Of a DNA stretch of 64,000 nucleotides, positions 1 to 11,722 are shown one piece after another (positions within the stretch are counted from its first letter, which is position 1; every line of letters begins with the position of its first letter). Origin of the DNA: Manihot esculenta. Taxonomy: Eukaryota; Streptophyta; Magnoliopsida; Malpighiales; Euphorbiaceae. Where the stretch lies: contig NC_035162.2 of the NCBI RefSeq assembly GCF_001659605.2, positions 29,578,153-29,642,152 of the forward strand. The letters are read 5' to 3'. Made by a program: the position numbers and the translations under genes. Under the pieces are notes generated by a model. That model was given only the letters and a program-made list of their open reading frames with translations. It made no database searches and was not told the DNA's origin.

Positions 1-600
1 AGGTATACAAGTAATAAACCTGGATTTAAATAATATAGCGAATTACATAAAATTCTGAATTAAACTTGGACTTAGATGTTGGTATCTTTTTGAGCCAAAC
101 CTGTGAATGTTGACGGAAATACTCAGCACAACATGAAGTTGTTGATATCTTGAAGCTGCATGGTCGTCCTAAAGATCACCAGGTAACTTTTGGAATCTAT
201 TGTTTCATCATATTTGTCCAAACTTGGCAGCTTGAACTTAGTTGGAAAAGTATCTACTAAGATCTCTTTTGACAGGAGCGAGGTATTTTCTAGGTTATAG
301 TCCTCTTCCTGCTCCTTCTGGTACCTTTGCACGACCTAAACTAGCTTCCAGTCAACGTTCTTTGGAGCCTCATCCTATGACTCTTCATCCTCCAGTTTGG
401 CCTTCCCTTTAAACTACACTTGGATCGCTTTTATCCAAGTCCTTGGGGTATCAATGGAAGCATCCTCCTTTATCCTGGGAGCCATAAATAATGCCTCCCC
501 CTAAACTTTGTATTGCTCGAGAGTAACTTGCAACCTTTTGATGTATTGGAGCATTTGCTCATTGTTCAGATTTTTAAGATGGCCTATGAATTAACACAAA
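1..600 (-). pseudogene. decayed Ty3/gypsy gag fragment
   Basis: Read on the minus strand, 123-332 encodes a stretch with the motif LPSLDKYDETIDSKSYL followed by FRTTMQLQ. This resembles the plant Ty3/gypsy Gag pattern 'P.l.kYdG..DP..hl..f...M'. Downstream (minus strand, about 1-122) the sequence continues in another frame with a W-x-K/R-x-(I/L)-P-like stretch matching the next Gag block. Upstream (333-600) shows a basic and acidic N-terminal region with several stops. No intact frame or zinc knuckle is present. This is the edge of an element lying mostly left of the window, in opposite orientation to the next one. Confidence 0.55.
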
Positions 601-639
601 CCACCAGATTGAAGGTGATATAAGATTCAGGTTATATTA

Positions 640-1270
640 CTGATATTATACAATAATTGCCCAAAGAATGCTATATGCTAGTACTCGAAAACATGATCAT
701 GTGGCAAGAGTCTAATCAAATGATGCTCAGTCCTCCCGAGATCCAGACACTTCAGGTCGGTCTCAGTTCGACTCTTCGTCAAGACTCGCCCTCTCCTGGA
801 GAGGTCGAGTTTTCACAAAAAGTTACTATTAGAGGCTACAATCCAGCAAACTCCCTTTTACACCTATAATTATGAAATCTCTGACCAATTAGTCGGCAAG
901 ATCCTTTATCAACGAGTTGGCTATATCATTGCCAGATTTCTAGAAAATACTATAATTAGCTTCATTCTCTTATATTATAAAAGCCAATAATCACAGAGAC
1001 AAAGGTATGCAATTCTTTCACTACTCTTGAGTTCTAAGTAATTCTTTGTACTCACTCCATTCTCCAGTTTATTGACTTAAGTGCCGGAGTGGCTGCCATA
1101 GGCGCCAACTACCTCACTTTCTCTTCTTACAGATTTAACCAAGCACAACTCTACTTTTCGGTTACATCATTTAGTTTCATTGTTGAAAAATCCATTGAAT
1201 TTTCTTTGTTCATTTGGACTAAACCGGTCTCTTATCCCCTTTCTCTTACAAAGAAATCTTTCATTTTCTC
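640..1270 (+). repeat. truncated LTR of a Tat-type Ty3/gypsy element, left copy
   Basis: From about 640 the sequence aligns with 4755-5320: both carry the same order of blocks, including 'GACCAATTAGTCGGC', a TATA box (TATAAAAG, 976-983 here, 5101-5108 in the other copy) and 'TACTCTTGA(G/A)TTCTAA'. The copies are strongly diverged (many substitutions and small indels), so the insertion is old. This copy lacks about 120 bp present at the start of the other. Exact ends are not resolvable; 3' homology fades near 1180-1270. Confidence 0.65.
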
Positions 1271-1279
1271 TCTCTTGAA

Positions 1280-1990
1280 ATGGTCGGCGATTCACAAACT
1301 GCTGCTAAGGTTACTACCAATAAGGGCAAGTGCAAACTTCACCAGGTGGTTAGAGGTAAAAATGAAGAGGCTGATTTTCTGGCCAAAATAGCGACGATAG
1401 AGGAAGGAGAATTGTGGATGATACTCGTGTACAAGTTTTTGACACAGGATGATCTGCTGATCGATGAATGGTCAGCTAAACAAGTAATAAAGAAATCTTC
1501 TAAATATGCACTAATTAATGGTCGGTTATACAGGAGATTCTCAACTCAATTGTGGTTGCAATACATAATGGAAGATGACGGCCGAGAAATCCTTAAAGAC
1601 ATTCATAAAGGTAATCCTGGAAATCAGGAAGGAGCTCGGACGATTGTCTGGAAAACATTCAAACAAAGATACTACTGGCCTATGATAATGCAAGATGCAA
1701 AAGAGTTTGTCCAGAGGTGTCATTGATGTCAAGCGCATGCAAGCACCCCGAGATCTCAGGAAGTTCTAATGAAATATAATTTAGCAGTAAAACCAGGTCA
1801 CGTGTCTTTAATGTGAGAGACTCAATCCTTAAAAGATTATAACAATCCTCGAGTCTAGTAAGTTCGGCGAAAACTGGAAATGGCTATTTAGGGTCCCGAA
1901 GGTTAATCATCCAGTGTCTTATAATCTGGCCAAGTTAGATGGCCCAGTCATTCCCAACTCTGGAAATATTTGAGAAAATTTTATCAATAG
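1280..1990 (+). pseudogene. Ty3/gypsy pol remnant: RNase H end, integrase zinc finger, integrase C-terminus
   Basis: An open frame at 1280-1726 begins in the end of RNase H ('NEEADFLAK') and runs into the integrase H2C2 zinc-binding domain: 'IHKGNPGNQEGAR', 'YYWPMIMQDAKEFVQRCH'. The usual first histidine of GHPG is changed (KGNPG), and a TGA follows the last CH. The catalytic core is missing. At about 1860-1990 broken frames still show the integrase C-terminal pattern 'YNLAKLDGP.IP', typical of the end of plant Ty3/gypsy pol. Gag, protease, RT and the integrase core are deleted. The region lies between the two LTR copies in the same orientation, so it is the internal part of that element. Confidence 0.75.
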
Positions 1991-2074
1991 CAGTTAACGA
2001 TGTGTTTTCCATGTGTTGTGTTCTTCAATGACAAGAAACGATTGGAGTTACCTTATTTAAAAAGATTAAAGAGC

Positions 2075-2665
2075 ATTCCTAAAAGGCCACAAGGTAGCTT
2101 CCGCTAGGCCATCTAGGCATCGGTCCTGCATAACAAGACATTTTATGCTAGGCTACAAGGCGGGAATCCGCTAAGCCATCCGGGTATTGGTCTCGCATCA
2201 TAAGGCAACTCATGCCAGGCCATAAGGGAAGTCCTGCCAGGCCATCCGGGTGTCGGTCTCGCATCACAAGGCAACTCATGCCAAGCCATAAGGCAAGTTC
2301 CTCCAAGCTATCCAGGCGTCATCCACTAATCAAGGCAACTCATGTCAGGCCATAATGCAAGTTCCACTAGGCCATCTAGATGTCAGTCCCGCATCACAAG
2401 GCATCTTATGCCAGGCCATAATACGGGTTTCGTCAGGCCACAATTCAGGTATTGGTCCCACTAATTAAGGAAACTCATGCTAGGTCATAAGGCAAGTTCC
2501 ACTAGGTCATCTGTGTGTTAGTCCCGCATCACAAAGCATGCTATGCTAGGCCACAAGGCGAGTTTTGCAAGGTCATAATTCGAGCGTCAGTCCCACTAAT
2601 CAAAACAACTCATGCCAGGCCATAAGACAAGTTCTGCCAGGCCATCCGGGTGTCAGTCCCGTATC
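2075..2665 (+). repeat. tandem repeat, about 66-67 bp unit
   Basis: About nine diverged units, each with the blocks 'AAGGCAA(C/G)T', 'GCCAGGCCATAAGG' and 'GCCATC(C/T)GGGTGTC(A/G)GTC'. Spacing of the GGCC-ATAAGG block is 66, 67 and 66 bp in the first units. It begins just after the pol remnant, in the place of the 3' untranslated region. Tat-lineage elements are known for hypervariable 3'UTRs carrying tandem repeats. Confidence 0.8.
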
Positions 2666-3345
2666 ACAAGGCATTTGATGCCAGGTCACAAGGCAGGTAT
2701 ATGCTAGGCTGACTAACTGAGTGTTAGTCCTATTTTATAAGGAGTTTCTAAGGCATTTGATACCGAGGCACAAGGCGAGTATATGCCAGGCCGACCAATC
2801 AGATGTTAGTCCCATTTCACAAGGAGTTTCTAAGGCATTTGATGCCAAGTCATAAGGCAGGTATACTCTAGGCCAACCAACCAGGTGTTAGTCTCGTATA
2901 AGGAGTTTCTAAGGCATTTGATGCCAAACCACAAGGTGGGTATATGCCAGGCCGGCCAACCAGGTATTAGTCCCGTTTCACAAGAAGTTTTTAAGGCATT
3001 TGATGTTAGGTCATAAGGCGGGTATACGCTAGGTCGACCAACCGGGTGTCAGTCCCATTTCACAAAAAGACTATAAGATATTTGATGTCAGGCCACAAGG
3101 TAGGTATACGCCAGGCCAACCAACCGGATGTCAGTTCCGTTTCACAAGAAGATTCTAAGGCATTTGATGCCAAGCCACAAAGCGGATACATGCCAGTCCG
3201 ACCAACTAGATGTTAGTTTCTTTTCACAAAAAGTTTATAAGGCATTTCATGCCCAGGTCACAAGGCGGGTATGAGCCAGACCACGCGACTGAGCATTGGT
3301 TTCGTTTCACATAAAGTCTCTGAGGCATTTGTTGCTGCTCTTACG
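2666..3345 (+). repeat. tandem repeat, about 82 bp unit
   Basis: Eight or so units starting at GCATTTGATGCC. Successive starts are near 2671, 2753, 2835, 2914, 2996, 3078, 3160, 3242 and 3325, giving a period of 82 bp with one 79 bp unit. Each unit contains a GCCAGGCC block and a 'GTGTTAGTCCC' block also found in the 66-bp array next door. This unit therefore looks like an expanded derivative of the shorter one. Confidence 0.85.
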
Positions 3346-3475
3346 AGCACTTTCGAAAATCCAAAACTTTTTGCGAAGGAAAAAGGCCCATTGTAGATGG
3401 GCAAGACTTTTTGACGATTAGCAAAGGCAGACCGTTAAGTGAACGAGTGAAGTCCACAAAGAGGAAAAAGACTAG
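3346..3475. other. unique spacer between tandem arrays
   Basis: Non-repetitive stretch between the 82-bp and 28-bp arrays. No coding or structural signal is seen. Confidence 0.5.
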
Positions 3476-4310
3476 AAGCTCATCAAGGCTAGAAAATGCC
3501 TAAAAACTCGTTAGGGTTAGAAAATGTCCAAAAGTTCATCAGGGCTAGAGAATGCCCGAAAACTTATGGGTGAGCAGTATTCAGTTCAAACCAAAAAACC
3601 GACCAAACCGAGTTAATTTAAAAATTCAGTTCTGTTTTTTATTTATTTCGGTTCTGTTCGATTTTTAATTTCAGAAATTTTGATTATTTCAGTTCAGTTC
3701 GATTTTAATCCAAAAAAATCAAAAAAATCAAACCGAACTGATTAGTGATAATAATATGTTTTTTCAATAATATAGAGAAATTAAATCATATTAAAATTAA
3801 AATATTTTAATTAAATTTTAAAATACTAAAAATAAAGTGTAAAAAATAAAAAATTTATTAAAAATCGAAACCGATCAAACTGAATTGAATCAAATTGAAT
3901 CAGACCGGTTCGGTTCGATTCGATTTCTGACCAAAATCAATTCAGTTCAGTTTTTATAAATACTAAAATTTCAGTTTTCAGTTTATTCAGTTCGATTCAA
4001 TTTTGAACCGAACCGACCGAATACTCACCCCTACAAAAACTTGTCAAGGCTAGAAAATGCCCGAAAGCTCGTCGAGGCTAGAGAATACCCAAAAATGCGC
4101 CAGGGCTAAAAAAAGTCTGAAAGCTTATCAGGACTAGAGAATGCCTAGAAATGCACTAGGGCTGAAAAATACTCAAAAGCTTGTTAGGGCTAGAGAATGC
4201 CTAGAAACATGCCAGGGCTAGGTAATGCTCAGAATCTCACTAGGGCTATAGAATGCTCGGAAGCTCGCCAGGGCTAGTTAGGGCAAGAGAAAGCCTGAAA
4301 GCTCGCTAAA
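3476..4310 (+). repeat. tandem repeat, about 28-29 bp unit, split by a MITE
   Basis: Units follow the pattern 'CTCATCAGGGCTAGA(A/G)AATGCC' plus a short A-rich spacer. Starts near 3478, 3506 and 3534 give a 28-bp period. The array resumes at about 4040 after the inserted MITE and continues to about 4310. It is a third independent tandem family inside the same element's 3' region. Confidence 0.8.
3568..4031. mobile_element. MITE-like element with terminal inverted repeats
   Basis: The left end begins GGGTGAGCAGTATTCAG and the right end finishes as CGAATACTCACCCC, its imperfect reverse complement. The interior is largely self-complementary (AACCGA/TCGGTT-rich arms) around an AT-rich centre and has no ORF. 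It interrupts the 28-bp array. AAAACTTAT (3559-3567) and AAAACTTGT (4036-4044) flank it as a possible 9-bp target duplication with one mismatch, although a few bases lie between the right terminus and the repeat. The superfamily is not assignable by eye; a 9-bp duplication would suggest a Mutator-type element. Confidence 0.7.
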
Positions 4311-4629
4311 GAATTACTATATCACTCAGATCAATTTTGGCCAGACGTTGAACAAGATCTTGGACCGGGTTGGTTGGCAAGGCGAGTAAGAAGAAGGCAA
4401 GGACAACGCACGTCAGCCCGGATAGAAGCTGACTTATTTCAATGGACTAAACTAAGGTTGCACGGTTCCGCTCAGGTATAGTTGGTATGATTTACACTTC
4501 AGGATAGTGACACATTTAATGACCACGCCATTAGGAGAGTATCCACTAGGCTAACAACCAGGTGCCAGTCCTGATTAATAAAATTCTCAAGTCATGATCG
4601 GGTGTTAAGTTCAGTTTATTATAGCCACA

Positions 4630-5320
4630 AGGCAATGATCATTTATGGACAAGAGCAGGCAAAGCATGCGAGTATGGAAGGCCAATCTAAACAAGTCACG
4701 TGCCTCAGTTCGTCACCTTCGAATCTAAAGAATCGAAGACCAGCAAGGGAACTTCTGATATTACAAAATAATCACCCAAAGAAAGCCATGTGCTGGCACT
4801 CAAAGACAGGACCACGTGGTAAGAGTCTGATCAGATAATACTCGGTCCCACCTAGGGAAAAGAAGACCCGAACACTTCAGGTCGATCTCAGTTCGATTCT
4901 TTGTCAAGACTCGCCCTCCCCTAGAGAGGTCGGATCTGCAAAGAAAGTTACTGTTAGCGGCTAAAATCTACCATACCCTTTTTTACGCTTGTAATCATGG
5001 AATCTCCGACCAATTAGTCGGCGAGATCCCATATCAATGAGCCAGCCACATCATTACCAAATTTCCAGGACATATTATAATTAACTTCATCCTCTTACAA
5101 TATAAAAGCCAATGATTACAGAGATAATGACACTCAATTCTTACACAACTACTCTTGAATTCTAAACAATTTTTTATACTTACTCTATTTTCCAATTTAC
5201 TGACTTGAGCGTTAGAGTTGCTGCTATAAATGCCAACTATCTCAGTTTTTCTTTCTTGCAGATTTAACTAATCACTATATAACTTTATTTTTTGATTACA
5301 TTAATTACTATGTTAACTTG
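4630..5320 (+). repeat. LTR of a Tat-type Ty3/gypsy element, right copy
   Basis: Partner of the LTR at 640-1270, alignable from 4755. It includes about 120 bp more at its 5' side, starting near TGATCATTTATGG. TATA box TATAAAAG at 5101-5108, then a leader ending in 'CTGACTTGAGCG', a block often seen near the 3' end of plant Tat/Ogre-type LTRs. The exact start is uncertain. Confidence 0.65.
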
Positions 5321-5329
5321 CAGTTATAG

Positions 5330-6340
5330 GTAACTCACAACATGCATATTGAAGTTCATGCAACCAACATATGCATGTGGCATACTGGTCCTCACAGAAA
5401 TGGATAATATTTTATTAGAGAAGACACAAAGGCATAATGTCTAATCATAGAATGTACAACATCATGATTGAAGAAGGGTGAACATATCTTCGTGGATTTT
5501 TGCAGGCACATATCTTTTTGAGTTAGAAAAATAAGAAAATCCATGAGAAGGGAGATACAACACAAGAAAAAAGGAGTAATAATAAGTAGATAAAGGCATT
5601 ACAATGGAAAGGAGAAAGATGAATGGACTTTATTGCTCAAGAATTTAGAAAGGATTGTTGACTCTTTTTCTCTTAGGCTGAGAAAGGTAGAGGCTAGAGA
5701 GAATTGGATTTGTATTGGCACAAGTCTCAATGTTAAAAGGTCCTCTGAAATATTTTGTGCTAATTGCAATTGATGACTAATAGCTGGTATTGATAGGTAA
5801 TAAATGATAGTTGATTGCTAATTGCAATTGAAACCTCCAAAGCATTAGATAAAATATGTTTACATGTTCTTTATATAAGGATATATATTATATAATTTTT
5901 TATTATTAAAATATACATAAAATTAATTATTTATCATATAATATATGTAAAATTTAAGAACACGATTGTTAATAAAATAAATTCATTTTTCATTATATAA
6001 AATAAATAAATATTATAATTAATATAATTATTTTTATAATATTTATAATTATTTTTAAGTATAAATAATTTATTGATATCTATTAAAATTTATGTTAATA
6101 TAAAAAATTTATAATTAATAAATACTAAAAGAATTATATGTTCCAAATAAAGTAAAAAAATTTTAAAATTAGAGCTAATTGAAAATATAACTAATAAAGT
6201 ACCTATTAACTATAAGATGCTTTGTAAAGAGATTACCAAAATGGATAAATTTGCTATTTGGGAGCATATCAACGATTGCTTGGAAGAAAGTTGCCGACCA
6301 AAATACTCTCTTATTTTAATATCATGTTATGAGTATATAA
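5330..6340. other. AT-rich intergenic spacer
   Basis: No ORF, known motif or clear repeat is recognised. 5880-6200 is extremely AT-rich (mostly A, T and TAAT runs). It probably consists of decayed element remains. Confidence 0.5.
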
Positions 6341-6526
6341 CTAATCCTACATAACAATCGCCCATAACAAGTTATGAGTTGTCACCACAATATAAGACCA
6401 TGTGGCAAGTATCTAATAAATAGGAAATGTAGTTCAATCCGAGGAAAGGAAGACTCGGACACCTCAAATACTCGGATCATTATCGAATACCCACTCTTCT
6501 CTCGACAAGCGGGTCTCGGCACAAAG
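6341..6526 (+). repeat. fragment of the same Tat-type LTR
   Basis: Carries 'ACCATGTGGCAAG', 'AAGACTCGGACACCTCA' and 'TCTCGACAAGCGGGTC' in the same order as the LTRs at about 690-820 and 4800-4930. It is cut off sharply where the next LTR starts at 6527. Confidence 0.5.
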
Positions 6527-8022
6527 TGTTAGTGTATTTGTCCTAGACCATTATCTTGGACCTTTTTGTATGTCATTTTGTTTATTAATAAAACAAATTT
6601 TATTATCATTAGTATTTGTTTGCATGTTATATAATAATAATTAACATACCTAGTTACTTATTATTATGATAATAATAATAAAATATAACTAGTATGATTA
6701 TTGATTGATATTCATGAGATGATTATTGATTGATAATCATGAGATGATTATTTTTATGTTGATATAAATCAATAATCATAGATACTTGTTAGAGAATAAA
6801 ATATTGGATGGACCTGCACTGAGATCACTACATGGGTTATTGGCATAAGTGAATCTCAAAGTATTTATGTCTTATTCTTTTGACTTGAGATTGTCATAGT
6901 TTCCAACATAAGGACTGTTATGTTTTAACATAACCAAATATTGTCTTTAATCGGACAATCATAAAAGTTATGATTGAGCATAATATAAATTATGTAGAGG
7001 GTATTGAACAATCAAGATAGAATTTGTCCCTCTCTTTGAGAGAGATATCTTCTGGGCTCCTCGATAAGTGAGACTGAGAAATGCATGGCCGTGCTCAAAT
7101 GAATTGATAGTGTGATCAATATCATTTGATTTTATCAGTCTACTTAGAAATCGAGAAATCATAAGTTTGAATATTATAAGTTTAACATTGACCATGACGT
7201 ATGTTCAAACTAGATATCATGTAACAAAAGGATTAATACATGTTCTGTTTATTAGGTTTTATCGGACTATCGATCCTCATATTAATTGGATAGTCATAAC
7301 GTCTTGCTAGAGGCCGCTTATGATTTATGGGCCTTATTGGCTGGGCCTATTGCCAATTAATGTGAGCCTATTAGGTCACATATAAAAGAACGTCATTGAT
7401 GTGCTATGTCATATTAATGGGCTAAGAGCCCATTAATATAATTAATAATAATATTAATAAAGATGTTATTATTATTAATATTAATTATTTGTTATTATTA
7501 TTATAAGATAATAATATTTAAAAGATCTGTAGTCTATCTGTAACTGTTACATATAAAAGATCTTTTCGTTTTCTTTTGAAAATGACTTATCGCATAGATA
7601 TATTAGTATCTGCAATACTATGACGGTGGTCATGAACACAACTCTTTTATAGAAAAAAGTGTGAAAAACGAAAAGACTGAGAGAAAACGAGTGAATATAA
7701 AAATTTCTTCTTTGAATTGCGTGAGGAAGGTTTTATTGTAATTATTTTTCGGGATTGCAAATTTGGAGCACATAGCTAATCCATCCGTTGAGAGAGCTAG
7801 CACTCTAGACGGAAATATCCGTATGGATACCATTGAAGGTGTTTATTTCAGAAGCAGCACCATCAGTCCGAAATAGTTTCTTTTTGTCAAGTCTAAAATG
7901 TTAGTCTCTTTATCATTCCTTTCGAATTAAATAAAACACTCGGGTTTTGAAAAGAAAAATAGAGATCTTTTATTTTTTCACTGCGTAATTTTGGATTGCA
8001 GTGATCTCTGGTCTTTCTTACA
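6527..8022 (+). repeat. LTR-like repeat, copy 1 (TG...CA, 1.5 kb)
   Basis: Begins TGTTAGTGTATTTG and ends CTTACA. It aligns along its length with 10312-11722, sharing blocks such as 'CCATTATCTTGGACC', 'GCACTGAGATCACTACATGG' and 'AGCAGCACCATCAGTCCG'. The TG...CA ends and length suit an LTR. No primer-binding site follows and no 5-bp target duplication is visible (CAAAG left, TTCTA right). It is most likely an old solo LTR; the clade is unknown. Confidence 0.65.
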
Positions 8023-8617
8023 TTCTAAAGTTAGGGTGTTAGGGTCTAGTTTGGTTGTTTTAAGGGTTGTTTGGTGATTTGATGTGATAGGGTTATGCCA
8101 AGCATTTCATAATGTGTCAAAGGTAGCTCGGATTTGGAAGTCGCAAAGGCCATAGCCATAGCATACGAGTTAGCTCTTTTCTTAAAGGCGTGGTTTCAAT
8201 AGTTATATGTGGAGAAAGATTGTAAGTGGGTGGTGCAGATGTTGGAATCACATGACTTCCTTCAACTAGGTTGGGGTGTTTTTACGTATGATGGATTACC
8301 TCAAACTCACTAAATCTCTCCTCAATTGTTCATGGTTATCTTCTTTATTACTATTTCTACTGATGATCTAGCGAATTCAAGAGTTTGTTTTTACTTAAGT
8401 TGTGATCATGATTAGCTATTCTTAATTCAGTTCCACTATTTTGGTTGTTTATGTCTCATATGTTTCTAGTTTTGGTACCCAATTCTCATAATGTACTCCT
8501 TAGTCTTTTCCTTAACTAGGTTTTTTGTTTTAGTATTAGCTTTTTTAATTGTTAATTCTAAGTTTTCTAGTTTCTTTTTTATTCTTTTAATAAAATTATA
8601 CTTTATAAAAAAAAAGA
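8023..8617 (+). pseudogene. 3' end of a LINE: RNase H remnant and poly(A)
   Basis: Around 8120-8290 one frame reads 'LEVAKAIAIAYELALFLKAW', 'LYVEKDCKWVVQMLESHD'. This is the plant L1-type LINE C-terminal RNase H pattern (E-A-x-A...E-x-D-x2-x-V-V). The rest to 8617 is AT-rich with stops and closes with an A-run at 8607-8615, consistent with a LINE 3' tail. The next LINE body starts within about 40 bp. Confidence 0.55.
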
Positions 8618-8639
8618 AGCTAGTTCTAGGAGTAGAAAT

Positions 8640-10311
8640 AAAATTAGAGGGATCTATAATCCTTCAAGTTGCTAGATGGAAAGTAATAAGGATGTGTTAT
8701 GTTTTTTATGGTATATTTTTAGGGCTTGTAATGCTAGTAGTGATATAGATATCACACAAGTACTTAATGCAGTGGAAAGCAAGTTATCACTACAAATAAA
8801 TGAACAACTCATTATGTTTTTCACTATTGAGGAGGTCCATCATGCTCTCCATCAAATGCATCAATCCAAAGCACCTGGTCTTGATATTATACCTGTATTG
8901 TTTTTCAAAATTTTTGGCATATTATACTAGTTGTTACAATATTGTCTTATATGTGTTAATACTCTAGCTGATCCCATAACACTTAACCAAAACCTAATCA
9001 CTCTTATCTAGGAAAAGTTTATAGACCTGGGTCTCCTTAACAATTTAGGCCAATCTCTTATTATAATGTCATGTTTAAGATCATTTCTAAATGCATTGTA
9101 AATAGGCTGAAAAATGTGTTATCTAGTATCATTCATAACACCCAATGTACCTTTGTGTCTGAAAGACTTGCACAAGGCAATGCCATTATAGCTTTTGAAA
9201 TGTTCCATTATCTTAAAACTTTGAAGAAATCAGTGAAGGATTATTTTTCCTTAAGGTGGACATGAGTAAAGTATACAACAGGATAGGGTGGTCTTTCTTA
9301 GAGCAGATTATGCTAAAATTGGTCTTCCATTTCATTTTCTTGCATTAATCATATTGTATGTGTCCACACCTATGCACTTTTAATAGACAGTGTTCCTACT
9401 CAATAATTTAACCCTTCTAGGGACCTCCATCAAAATGGCTCCCTATCACCATATTTATTCTTTTTGGTTGCAAAGGTTCTATCTTCTTTATTTCTACAAG
9501 CTTAATGCAATAGGTGTTTTCAAGGGATTAAAATTACTAGACAGTCACTAGTTGCTTCTCACTTGCAATTCACTAACAGTAATGTTTTTTTAATAGAGTA
9601 ATTTTTTTAGGAGGTTCACCAGGAATGTTTCATAATAATTGCAACATATAGCTACCAGATTTTGGACGTTAAGTGTGTCCTCGGCCAAAAAAGTATCTTA
9701 GTTTACCATATGTTATTAGTCGATCAAAGAACGAGGTATTCCTGAGGGGTCCAAGATTATATCTCGACCAAGGTTCATCACTGGAGAAGTAAGATGTTGT
9801 CTTCTGGAGAAAAGAATGTTCTCATTAAGGTTGTTGCACAATCCATTCCAACCTATGTGATGAGCCACTTTTTGTTGCTTTTATCTTTATGTTGGCACAT
9901 TAGGCAGATGTTGGGGAATTTTTTCTAAGTTTCTTTGAATGATTAATGTAAAATACATTAGATGTCTTAGAGAATGTTATCAACTTCAAAGAGTATAAAA
10001 GGTATGGGTTTTAGGTCATTACATCAATTTGATCTTACCATGTTGTTTAAAAATATTTGGCAAATTCTATGTAATCCACACTCTCTAGCTTCATCAATTT
10101 TACAAGGTAAATACTTCTCTTCGAGTTCTATTTTCAATGCTAAGTTAGGACCTTGTCCTAACTATCTTTGGAGAAGCATTATATGAAGCTCACAATATCC
10201 TCTTACCCAAATTATAATGGAGAGTATGAGATTGTAATAGTGTTTCAATATGAAAGAATGATTGGTTAGCTAAAAGAACATATGAATACGTCCGTTCTCT
10301 AGCCCGTTTAC
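8640..10311 (+). pseudogene. L1-type LINE ORF2 remnant, reverse transcriptase part
   Basis: Broken frames keep the order of plant LINE RT blocks: 'HQMHQSKAPGLD' (8850-8885), 'FKIISKCIVNRLKNVL' (9070-9120), 'VDMSKVYNRIGW' (about 9257-9290), and after the palm 'SIKGMGFRSLHQFDLTML' and 'LGPCPNYLWRSI' (about 9990-10180). At least eight stops or shifts interrupt it. Two catalytic aspartates are lost: YDR has become YNR, and the F-A-D-D box reads about FTNS near 9570. Residues around 10200-10311 resemble 'W.vG.G' and are cut by an inserted LTR. The element is inactive. Confidence 0.8.
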
Positions 10312-11722
10312 TGTTAGTGTATTTGCCCTAAGCCATTATCTTGGACCTTTTTGTATGTCATTTTGGTTATTAATAGAAGAGGTTTTTACTATCATTATTA
10401 TTTGTTTGCATATTACATAATAATGATTAATATCCCTGATTACTTATTATTATGTTGATAATAATAAAATATAACTAGTATGGTTATTGATTGATAATCA
10501 AGAGATGATTATGTCTATGTTGATATAATTCAATAATCATAGATACTTGTTAGAGAACAAAATATTGGATGGACCCGCACTGAGATCACTACATGGGTTA
10601 TTGTCATAAGTGAATCTCAAAATATTTATATTTTAATCTTTTGATTTGAGATTGTCATATTTTTCAACATAAGGACTGTTATATTTTAACATAACCAAAC
10701 ATTGTCTTTAATCGGACAATCATAAATGTTATGATTGAGCATAATAGAAATTATGTAGAGGGTATTGAACAATCAAGATAGAATTTGTCCCTCTCTTTGA
10801 GAGAGATATCTCCTGGGCTCCTCGATAAGTGAGACTGAGAAATGCATGGCCGTGCTCAAATGAATTGATGGTGTGATCAGTATCATTTGATTTTATCAGT
10901 CTACTTAGAAATCGAGAAATCATAAGTTTGAATATTATAAGTTTGACATTGACCATGACTTATGTTCAAACTAGATGTTGTGTAACAAAGGGATTAATAC
11001 ATTTTCTATTTATAAGGCTTTATCGGACTATCAATCCTCATATTAGTTGGGTAGTCATAATGCCTTGCTAGAGGCCGCTTATGATTTATGGGCCTAGTAG
11101 AACTGGGCCTATTATCAATTAATGTGAACCTATTGGGTCACACACAAGAACGTTGTTGATGTGCTATATTAATGGGCTAAAAGCTCATTAGTATAATTAA
11201 TAATAATAAAAATATTATTATTATTAATATTAATTATTATTATAAGATAATAATATTTAAAAAGATTATTCGGTTTTCCTTATCAAAACAAACTATCACG
11301 TAAGATATTTGAGTATTTGTTAGATTGTGATAGTTGGTTATGCACACAACTCTTTTACGAAAAGAAGTATAGGAAAACTAAAAGAATTAAAAACGTATAA
11401 AACTCCTGCTGCGAATTGTGAGGGTGACGATTTTTTGGAAAAACATTTTGAGCTACAGATTGGAAAGGCACATTGCTTATCCATCTTTGAGAGAGCTAGC
11501 ACTCTAGAAGGGTAAAAAATATTCGTGTGGATACCATAGCGGGTGTTCGTTAAAAAGCAGCACCATCAGTCCGCAATAGTATCTTCTTGTCGAGTTTAAC
11601 AGGTTAGTCTCTTATCCTTCTTTTTGAATTAAACGAAGCACACGGATCCCGTGAAGAGAAATCAGAGATTTTTATTTTTCCGCTGCGTGGTTGGGTGTTA
11701 GTAATCTCTGGGTTTCCTAACA
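10312..11722 (+). repeat. LTR-like repeat, copy 2, inserted in the LINE
   Basis: Begins TGTTAGTGTATTTG and ends CCTAACA, 1411 bp; homologous to 6527-8022 with an internal length difference. LINE coding similarity stops at 10311 and resumes at 11723, so this is an insertion into the LINE and most simply a solo LTR. Flanks TTTAC and CTATT do not form a clear target duplication. Confidence 0.65.

Noticed and set aside
2075..4310. CRISPR-like regular repeats
   Set aside because: Units are contiguous tandem repeats without unique spacers, in a plant retroelement 3' region.
7630..7833. Short minus-strand frames in the 6527-8022 and 10312-11722 repeats
   Set aside because: Duplicate only because the LTR is duplicated; AT-rich, under 80 codons and without domains.
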